From: Branchiostoma floridae | Lineage: Eukaryota > Chordata > Leptocardii > Amphioxiformes > Branchiostomatidae | DNA: 38,123 nucleotides | Assembly: GCF_000003815.2 (NCBI RefSeq) | Contig: NC_049980.1 | Coordinates: 527,854 to 565,976, forward strand | Direction: 5' to 3' | In this document: one piece after another, positions 31,060-38,123 of the stretch | Layout: every line of letters begins with the position of its first letter | Numbering within the stretch: position 1 is the first letter of the stretch | Translations under genes and position numbers: made by a program | Notes under the pieces: model-generated | The model's database searches: none | What the model saw: only the letters and a program-made list of their open reading frames with translations | What the model was told of the DNA's origin: nothing

Positions 31060-32210
31060 AATTGTAAAAAATAAAGTTGTCCAAAACGCTTACCTGCTGG
31101 TATGAACTTGTTATCACTTATATCGACTATCTTTTGCTATTTTTGTCTGGTGCTAACACGCTTAATTTTGGAGATATTTGATTTTTAGTAGGCCATGTCA
31201 TCTTTCCTACAATTTCGTAATAAAGAGCATATTACTACACAGAGAAATGTTCCAGCAAGTAATAGTGGATTAACAACAGCCAAATTAGCGAATTTTCCAA
31301 CCCAAAACCTTCAAATTACACGCCAATGAGAAATATTTAACCGCCGTGTCATTTGTTTCGGAATAATCATCAAAATTACTAGCTATTAAGTTTGCTACAT
31401 TTGTATAAAAGTAAATAAATGATATATTTTTTTTTCTGATATGAAGACAAACCGTTTAATACTCCTTACTTTTCACCCTGTAGGATGGGATAAGAGCGAT
31501 AGAATATATTTATGAAAATGGTTGGAAGCAGGCGATATCTATTCTACAGGTAAATGCCAATGAACTGTGGTAACGTAAATTACAGAATCTCTAACATTTG
31601 GAGGAAAGCCGAATAGTGTACATACTGGCTCTATTTGAACTGATCAGGTCATGTTCGTCTATAATGCTGGACCTCTTATCTTCATGTTGCTAACTCAGAG
31701 TAGTAAAAAAGTGTATCTTTGTTATCCGGAATACCCGTATAATCTTGTTCGTCCTATACCCACCCGGAAAGACACCCAAGATATGCAAGGTCTCTATCTT
31801 GGCGGGGTCTATTTAAATACATGCTAAGTAACAAAGGATTCATGCAATCACACGCTCTAGGTCAGAACCGCTTCGTCCTCGCGTCCTTTAATCAAGTCTT
31901 TGGGAATAGCAGGACATGATGCGATGGCAACATGCACCAGATGGACTGGGCCTTTCTAGCACAAGCTTTCGATATTGGAAAGACAACAAGCTAAACACCA
32001 GTTATCGCACTTCTTATAAAACATTTTTTAATGTCAGGACAATCTTTGTTCGTGGAACAAACACAATGTCACATCAATATAGAATGAATGTGCTACCTAA
32101 CAAAATGTCCATCCATACACCTTATATCGTGTGGTTCAATAATACCGGCAGAAAGAACTGTGTAATATGTGTATAATAAGGCGTTTGTTGATGAGCAAGG
32201 CTATAAACAA
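31060..32210. other. Intronic, nothing recognised
   Basis: AT-rich; includes one GGTAACGTAAATTA word at 31569. No supported exon. Confidence 0.4.
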
Positions 32211-32214
32211 CATT

Positions 32215-32460
32215 ATCATATAGCCAGGCGCCGCGGACCAATCAGAAGGCCCCGTTCCACGTTGGTTATGTCGACGCAGTAACACAAAGATCCAGGCCAG
32301 GCAGGTGGGATTCGCTCCTCTGATTGGTCAGAATGAATCGACACCGGCACCGGTGTCGATTTGCATAGACACCGGCACCAGTGTGGATGCTCATAAAATC
32401 ACCTCGTTCGCTTCGCTCACATCGGTGGTTTTATTCGGTGGTTAGGCGTTATGACACCAT
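32215..32460. repeat. GC-rich segment with inverted words
   Basis: ACCAATCAGA (about 32239) is mirrored by TCTGATTGGT (about 32318). CGACACCGGCACCGGTGTCG (32339-32358) is palindromic except at the centre, and GACACCGGCACC recurs at about 32370. Ends with TCGTTCGCTTCGCTCAC. Probably part of a miniature inverted-repeat element, limits unclear. Confidence 0.45.
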
Positions 32461-32464
32461 ATAC

Positions 32465-33337
32465 ACCTCGGGGCGGGTCATTAACCCTTAAGTGAATTTT
32501 CCAAAAGAGAGCTGCATGTGTAAAGGCAGCCTGTTCTACAGTTATCCTTGGCAGCTGTCCCCTTATACTAATACCACTTGATACATGACAAGCCTGACGT
32601 TATATAGATCTTGACTTTATAGAGTGGGATTGGTTTCACAAATAGCTTTCTGCCTTGAACCATGTGTCTGTCCATGTAAAACAATTCTGTGCATCAATTC
32701 TGTGCAGTCACGACTGGTGAAAAGAGTAGTTGCTTTCTAATTAACAAGATTCCCAACCTAAACAAGCAAAGGTGAAAACTTCGGAACATCTAATGATAGT
32801 GAAGTCTTAAGTTAACTTAAGTTAGCTATTAACTTCTGCAGCCCATATGCTTTTGATCATGGAGCTTATAACTCAATGACAAGTCCTCAATGTAGATAAC
32901 GTGGCGCTAGCGTAAATAGTGTCGCTGATTTACTGCCGTCTGTATGTTTATATAAAGGGGTCCACTGTGTAAAACGAGAAATATTTCTGTGACACGAATC
33001 TTGACAACATTGACCTTCATAATTAGCTGATCATAATCTCTGTTGCTATTTAAGACAAACATGCTTGAAACGTACCTTACTTCATCAGTCAGTGTTGAGC
33101 ATGAATTTCTGTCATTCCAGTCGTGTGATCTTCAAAAAGCGCGCGAAAACGACGACAAACTTGGATGAGTCTACTTTGACAACAGGGGTTTATTTTGGTT
33201 CAGTCCAACCCAATATACATTTATTCAACTTGGTACTATACATTCCGTGTAATGTTGATTATTGAAGCATCAGATATCAATATAAACACCCGCATCTTTC
33301 CAAGTTGGTGCATGTCAGGTTTATCATTTGAACATCG
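32465..33337. other. Intronic, nothing recognised
   Basis: No exon, RNA or clear repeat seen between the GC-rich segment and the LTR element. Confidence 0.4.
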
Positions 33338-33341
33338 TTCC

Positions 33342-33518
33342 TGTAACAGTGGGGTTCTAGCGCTGCCAAACTGACCACGCCAACAGCTCTTGAACTTTTG
33401 GTGTTGTGGTTAGCACGTTGGATTTGTGATCCGGCTGCCCGAGTTCGGCGCAGGTTCGAATCCCGGGAGTCGGGATGTTGTTTATTTCTGTTCTTACTCG
33501 CCCCTCTGAATTTCTACA
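33342..33518 (+). repeat. Left LTR with tRNA-like sequence
   Basis: The stretch about 33397-33475 resembles a class II (long variable arm) tRNA: TTGTGGTTAGCACGTTGG (A-box region), GGATTTGTGATCC (anticodon arm), CCGAGTTCGG (perfect variable-arm hairpin), and GCGCAGGTTCGAATCCCG (B box, close to tRNA-Ser). No proper acceptor stem, so not a tRNA gene. Confidence 0.65.
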
Positions 33519-33543
33519 ATGGTTCCCACGCCGGCCCTGTGAG

Positions 33544-34723
33544 TACTCTCACCTCTCAAATAGAAGTACCCCCTGGAATAAAAGTACCCCCCGGACAAAT
33601 CTTCAAAATCTAATAAAAGTACCCCCTGGAATAAAAGTACCCCCCGGAAAAATACCGTAAACTGTGCCCATGCTACTTCAGTCCAAGAGAAGATGATAAG
33701 CATGTAGGCTCTTTTTATTTATTTATGCCTCAGTACCATATCAGTTAATTGTATGAATAATGAACAGAATAATTCCTATGTTATTGCACATATTTTCTTT
33801 ATCTGAGTGTCACACCATCAACAAAGATTAAAATAAAAGTAAAAAAATGAATGAAAATAAAAATTGAAGAAATAAAAAAGAAGTTTATTTTATAATCATT
33901 GTTACAAAATAACATTTTGAAGAAACATTCCAACTTAGAATACCTTATTCACCACTTGTGCTATTTTCAATGTTGCAGAAACCAAGGAGGTCATAGACAC
34001 TGCCCCCTATCGAGATATAACGGTACTGCAGAAAATATATAATTCTCTCGCGCATTACCGCGAGATTCGGTGTGAGTTGATGAATCCAACATGGCGGCTG
34101 TTTTCGAGCCGATTGAACGCTGTGCTTTGTTTTGGAAGGATTTTTTCGTTGCTGGAACATTAAAACAAGTTGACTACGGGTGAAAAATAGTGGAAAAGTA
34201 TTGGTAACTTTTTAATTTGTTTGGTTGGTGGTTAATTTCTGTGTTTTGATAGAGAATTTACGGAAGTAAGTGACTGTGTGTGTAGCATGAGACCTCGATG
34301 TTTGGCGATGTTTTCGTCTTTGTTCAGCGCAAATTTCAAGATTTTTGGAAGGTTAAAGATGGTCTAAAACGAAAAGGATATATTTTTTTTACGAGTCCAG
34401 CACCGAATCACTTGTGTTCCGGTATTTTTTTCCATAACCGGTCCTGCGTACCGGTACGCATCCCTAGTTATGTTTGGGTCATAGCGCTAGCGGCAGGGAA
34501 ATCCGCGCTGCCTCGTCCGAAAAATAGTGGATTTTAAGCAAAAATACCGCGGAAATATGGCAGAAAATACCAAACTTTCAATATTTTTGGGATCCCTGGT
34601 TAGTAAAGAAAGCCCCAATTTGAAAAAAAAATAAAAGTACCGTCTAAAATAAGGACGTACTGGGTGGATTTTGAGGCGGAAAAAAATAAACGTACCGGTA
34701 CGTTTATTTGAGAGGTGAGAGTA
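33544..34723. mobile_element. 1180-bp inverted-repeat element nested in the TRIM
   Basis: Terminal repeats TACTCTCACCTCTCAAATA (33544) and TATTTGAGAGGTGAGAGTA (ending 34723), extended by GTACC/GGTAC. Inside the left end, ATAAAAGTACCCCC(T/C)GGA is repeated four times (33560-33655). No transposase. Contains a short promoter-like island with an ATG frame at 34091. Confidence 0.75.
34091..34183 (+). CDS. Short ORF in nested element, possibly a captured first exon
   Basis: CCAACATGGCGGC is a strong initiation context of the kind found at starts of house-keeping genes. The frame gives 30 residues, MAAVFEPIERCALFWKDFFV and on, before TGA; a donor-like CGG|GTGAAA overlaps the stop. Upstream, TCTCGCG and CGCGAGA lie inverted 6 bases apart (34042-34061). 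It may be the captured first exon of another gene, or chance. Family not recognised. Confidence 0.25.
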   Translation: MAAVFEPIERCALFWKDFFVAGTLKQVDYG

Positions 34724-34800
34724 ACAGGCTAGTATGTGCCACACAGGGATGTCGATCTCGGAGAGTCGAGGACGAATCTTGACAAGAAAAGGGGGAGTAG

Positions 34801-34976
34801 TGTAACAGTGGTGTTCAAGGACTGCTAAACCGAAGACGCCTAATGGCTTAAGCCTTTTGGCCGAACGGTTTGCACGTTCGATTTGTGATCCGGCTGCCCG
34901 GGTTCGAAGCGGGTTCGAATCCCGGGAGTCGGGGTGTTGTTTCTTTCTGTTCTTACTCGCCCCTCGTATTTCTACA
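34801..34976 (+). repeat. Right LTR with tRNA-like sequence
   Basis: Diverged from the left LTR mainly in its first 60 bp, but it keeps the tRNA-like part: TTGGCCGAACGGTTTGCACG (better A box than the left LTR), GATTTGTGATCCGGCTGCCC, and GCGGGTTCGAATCCCGGG. Unequal divergence of the two LTRs indicates an old insertion or gene conversion. Confidence 0.65.
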
Positions 34977-35154
34977 TTCCTATGAGAAATGAAAAGTCCC
35001 AGCATCGTAAAATTCACTGAAACAGGAACATATAGACAGACTGCATTGTGACTCTATGGCAAGCCAAGCCCACCTACAGTAACATTACAGCAGATAATAC
35101 GTCTTTGGTTGATGTGCTCTTGCTGAACATCCGATGACATGTTGAAGAAAAAAA

Positions 35155-35640
35155 ATCGTAACGTAAATTATATGGTAACGTAAATTATATTTATGCTTTT
35201 AATGATAAATAAAATTTTAACAAACAGCTCTGGAAAGATTAACTCTGCAGGCAATTACTTATCTGGGAGCATTCTTTCCTATGAGTACAAAAGTAATTAT
35301 CTTTCTATAATTCTAAGGGACTTATTATGGTAACGTAAATTATATCAAAAAAGTGACAAACGGCCTGAGATTGGCGGTTATAGTCATGTTTCCAACATTC
35401 GTGTTTTATGTGTTCTGTCATTTGTTTATTACGCAACACCACTGTTTAGCAGATAAAACAGTGAAAACATTATCGGAAAATGTCTTTTCGTAAGCGAATT
35501 ACACCCAACAGAAGTTCGGTAACGTAAATTATACAAAAGTTGGCGACAAGAATAAAACGGCATCTGACGGAAAAAGGTCGTCTGCTGGACAAGTTCATCA
35601 ACACGTGACAAGCCGGCCTAAGTGGTTGATGTAAATTATG
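35155..35640. repeat. Cluster of GTAACGTAAATTAT words
   Basis: GTAACGTAAATTATA occurs at about 35158, 35175, 35330 and 35519, and a shortened GATGTAAATTATG at about 35630; another copy lies at 31570. Spacing is irregular, so this is not a simple tandem array. Meaning unknown. Confidence 0.7.
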
Positions 35641-36048
35641 ACTGAAAATTTAAAGAACTAACGTCTTTTCATTATCAGAATGCCACGATATTCACCTTTA
35701 TAGCATTTCCGACATGTGTTTTTAGCGTGTTTCTAAGCAAAACCTTACCCGGGACGACCAAAAGGCAACTAACAATGGTGGGAAAACATTGCTTAGCATA
35801 TTACTATCATGTACTTGTAACGGAAAAGGGCAAAATACGTAGTCATTGTGTCTTTAAAGAAAACTGTGGCCCGCTGCTTATGTGCGACAGCAATTTGCCC
35901 CTTTAACGAGGAATGGGCGAATAGCAATCACAACCTAATCCTATTGTCTGTGAGCTAAACACACTGACGGTCCAATACATCCAATATCATGGCCAGAAAT
36001 TCCTAAATTCTTTTCCTCTAAAATTTGTAATTTTTACCCTCCCTACAG

Positions 36049-36909
36049 AATGCTCCGCTTCCGTGGAACACGTGATCTCCCAGGCCCTACAGGACGACGA
36101 CGCGTGGGTTCGTATGATCGCGGACGTCGTGCGATCCTACCCCAAGTCCGGCGCCCTCAACACCCACCTGGAGGACACCCAGTCTGTATACGGTGACACG
36201 GTGGAGAACCTAAGGGGCCCTGTGTCAGAGGTCGACACCTCCTCTCTCCTCCCTTTAGAGTGTAAGTACCTGAACAGGAACGCTCTGAACGCCATGCTCG
36301 GCCAACAGCCTCCTCCTGTCAAACACTTCGCGTTGAAACGGAAGCCAAAGTCCGCCACCCTTCGCGCCGAACTCCTTCAGAAATCCAGCGAGGCGGCGCT
36401 ACAACAGAAGAAAGGCGTTCCCAGCACCCCCATCCCTGGAAAGGCACGTACGCTCTCAGTCGGTCGGAGGATCGATACAACCACTCCGCTAAAAGGGATT
36501 CCAAAATCGTTCACAGCGAGTAGCCACAGCGGTTTCCACGGAAGCTCCGCCACGGGAGGGCGCAGCGTGGCGCGCCTGGCGGCCATGACGGCTTCCCGGA
36601 AGGGAGAGCGCGGGGCAAAGTTCCTGGAAATCGAGGAGCAACCCCTGGGGGGTCAGGCCAAGCGGAGAAAGAGGATGCAAGACGAGACTCAGGAGAAACA
36701 GAAACAGAAGGAAGAGAAGGAAAAAGAGGAAGCTGCAACGGCCACGCCCGACTACGCGGCGGGACTGCTCGCTGCTGCGGCCACGGCACAGAAGAGCGCA
36801 GTTCCGGTGACCACGATAGAAGTGACTGCGCCTTCGTACGCACCGAGCACGGCAATGAGAACCAACACACCAGGAAATGCACCTGCCACACAAACTACTA
36901 CTTCAGCAG
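36049..36909 (+). CDS. NELFA: NELF-A, exon 2
   Basis: The acceptor CCCTCCCTACAG restores the split codon (G|AA). It encodes residues 69-355. It contains the NELF-A blocks DDDAWVRMIADVVRSYPKSG and SSLLPLECKYLNRNALNAML, then PPVKHFALKRKPKSATLRAE with LLQKS, then DTTTPLKGIPK, all strongly conserved between animals. After residue 200 comes a basic, then Glu/Lys-rich, low-complexity stretch (KRRKRM and QKQKEEKEKEE) and TPDYAAGLLAA, also conserved in human NELF-A. The last 60 residues are Ser/Thr/Ala-rich. Donor GCAG|GTAAAT, phase 1. The reverse-strand ORFs over this exon are shadows of its GC-rich codons. Confidence 0.96.
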
Positions 36910-37639
36910 GTAAATGCTTCGTTAGCAGAGCTACTATTATAATAGTATGTCTAAAGAGGGTTTGAGGGACCCTTCACTCCCAAATTACCCTGACTATTTC
37001 CTAGGGCAGTGAATCACCCGATAAGTATAAAATTTTGATTGTATCCACAGTCTTCAACATTTACCTGTCAATTAGTACTAAATTATTAACGAGTAGTAAT
37101 TTTCCCCCTCAGAAAGCCTTATTAGAGGGTCCCATTTTAACTTAGAATTCTCAAAAACTCCACATCATGTAAGGGGGACCATAAAAGGGGGAACCACCTT
37201 TCACACCATCCCCCCGCTTCTCTTGGAATACTCCCTCATGCAGCTTTTTCCTACAGTGACCCCCTGAATCTGACCAATCAGCTTTCATCATGTCCTGACT
37301 GATGACTGTCAGGGTAGCATGCAATTCTGTCTTTCTATCTGTCTATTATTTTGTATTAACTTTTTTTCTATATTCAACCGCCGACATAAGGATGACTTAA
37401 TAATTGTTCAGCTTTGTTTGAATGAGCATCTTCTTCTGTTAAGCTTTTTTGATGGTGATTTTCAGAAATTTCAATGCTTCAATACATGTACATCGCATAA
37501 ATCTATTAAGGTACTCAAGCTTAGACAAGTGCAGACATCAACAGCAAGAATTTTTTTGCTTTTTCTTTTCTTTCCAATCTTTTGCAAACCAATAGTAAAA
37601 ATGTCATGCTGACTTGTTCTTTTTTGAAATTATGCACAG
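36910..37639 (+). other. NELFA intron 2
   Basis: Donor GTAAAT; acceptor AAATTATGCACAG. No other exon or clear repeat seen; it is AT-rich with T tracts near the acceptor. Confidence 0.75.
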
Positions 37640-37828
37640 TGCCCAACTCGGTGGCAGCAGCCAGAGAGAACCTTCAACAGCAGCTCCAGCAGCAGCTGCA
37701 GGCCCCGCAGTTCTCTGCACAGCCGACCCTGCAGCAGCCGCAGCAGCCTCAGCCCACCCTGCAGCAGCCTGCAGGCCTCCAGTACGAACCACCAGCTGCA
37801 GCTGCAGCACAGTCAACCTCTGCATCAG
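37640..37828 (+). CDS. NELFA: NELF-A, exon 3 (Gln/Pro/Ala-rich)
   Basis: Acceptor TGCACAG, phase 1 in and out. It encodes residues 356-418: VPNSVAAARENLQQQLQQQL, then QAPQFSAQPTLQQPQQPQPT and YEPPAAAAAQSTSASG. Human NELF-A has a comparable Pro/Gln-rich linker here before its C-terminal part; that C-terminal part is not in this window. The donor TCAG|GTTTGT is weak. The last part of the exon with its donor is duplicated downstream. Confidence 0.8.
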
Positions 37829-38080
37829 GTTTGTGTTGTATTTTATACATATATGTCCACATAAACAACTGTCAGTCAAACCCTAATCCCGCAGCAGCCT
37901 GCAGTACGAGCCAACAGCTGCAGCTGCAGCACAGTCAACCTCTACATCAGGTTTGTGTTCTTTTTTCCTGTCATATAAACAGTGTAGTCCAGACCTAATG
38001 CTGCAGTGACTGCAGTGCACCCTGCAGCAGCCTGCAGGCATGCAGTACGAGCCTCCAGCTGCAACTGCAGCCAGTCTTCA
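37780..38080 (+). repeat. 122-bp tandem duplication of an exon 3 end with its donor
   Basis: GCAGCACAGTCAACCTCT(G/A)CATCAGGTTTGTGTT occurs with donors at 37829 and 37951, exactly 122 bp apart. A third partial copy, without the CATCAG|GT end, runs about 38017-38080 (CTGCAGCAGCCTGCAGGCAT, CAGTACGAGCCTCCAGCTGCAACTGCAG). The second copy is preceded by an acceptor-like CTAATCCCGCAG (ending 37894). Confidence 0.8.
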
Positions 38081-38123
38081 TATGGTACCTTAAGTAAAAC
38101 TTTGCACCAACACAACACAACAC

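Larger units (their letters stand above)
33338..34980 (+). mobile_element. TRIM-like LTR element with tRNA-like LTRs, carrying a nested insertion
   Basis: Two direct repeats of 177 bp (33342-33518) and 176 bp (34801-34976), each TGTAACAG...TTTCTACA (5'-TG, CA-3'), are flanked by TTCC on both sides (33338-33341 and 34977-34980), a 4-bp target duplication. One base after the left LTR, TGGTTCCCACGCC can be a primer-binding site. Just before the right LTR, AAAAGGGGGAG is a polypurine tract. Apart from a nested 1180-bp element, the internal region is only about 100 bp (33519-33543 and 34724-34800), so the intact element would be about 455 bp: TRIM size, no protein, dependent on another retrotransposon's enzymes. 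Confidence 0.75.
29512..36048 (+). other. NELFA intron 1 (6.5 kb)
   Basis: Donor GTGGGT, acceptor TTTTTACCCTCCCTACAG. It contains the TTCGCGG repeat (29733-29876), a LINE 3' end with an (AATG)n run (30403-30640), GC-rich short inverted words (32215-32460), an LTR-TRIM with a nested element (33342-34976), and five copies of the word GTAACGTAAATTA. ORFs inside, including a 136-codon one at 30647-31057, lack support as exons. Confidence 0.85.

Noticed and set aside
33397-33475. Functional tRNA gene
   Set aside because: A and B boxes are present but the acceptor and T stems do not pair properly, and the sequence lies inside an LTR repeated at 34855-34935.
36137-36893. Reverse-strand ORFs opposite NELFA exon 2
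   Set aside because: GC-rich shadow frames; the plus strand is clearly NELF-A.

Overview
The window looks like nuclear DNA of an invertebrate chordate, most consistently a lancelet (Branchiostoma). This is inference: genes are split by GT-AG introns, there is a metazoan NELF-A gene, a CR1/L2-type LINE, a tandem-type C2H2 zinc-finger gene, a transmembrane NHL-propeller gene and very dense, diverse short repeats. No bacterial operon structure, rRNA operon, intact tRNA gene or CRISPR array is visible. Two runs of N interrupt the assembly (100 bases at 3198-3297, 618 bases at 14562-15179).

Layout. 1-880: a 5S rRNA-derived fragment, an inverted repeat, and a segment paralogous to the apparent first exon of the zinc-finger gene. 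1590-2127: decayed zinc-finger pseudogene (minus). About 2430-5452: CR1/L2-like LINE (minus), frameshifted and interrupted by the 100-N gap. 6780-7340: about 170-bp degenerate tandem repeats. 9217-20843: a plus-strand gene for a predicted type II membrane protein: N-terminal tail with NPxY and QPYAV motifs, one membrane helix, a Ser/Thr/Pro linker from two related exons, and a C-terminal NHL propeller. Its fifth exon is split by about 7 kb of nested mobile DNA: a foldback element, cut in its right arm by a tandem pair (283 bp and 6455 bp) of elements with the same ends. The long one carries a 60-bp minisatellite and a plausible four-exon minus-strand gene of unknown function. 20950-23290: more repeats, including a foldback element and a 57-bp minisatellite. 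23430-26790: C2H2 zinc-finger gene (minus) with 11 intact fingers, relic fingers after a premature stop, and a likely upstream non-coding exon.

29307 to the right edge: NELFA (plus), subunit A of negative elongation factor, three exons visible and the C-terminus beyond the window. Its 6.5-kb first intron holds a LINE 3' end and a very short LTR element (TRIM-like) whose two LTRs each carry a tRNA-like sequence with A- and B-box features, comparable in principle to plant Cassandra elements, which carry 5S rRNA sequence. A 1180-bp inverted-repeat element has inserted into its tiny internal region.

The host genes do not form a pathway. What ties the window together is layered transposition into introns and exons. 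All splice sites, frames and repeats were read by eye; no alignment, expression or database search was run.
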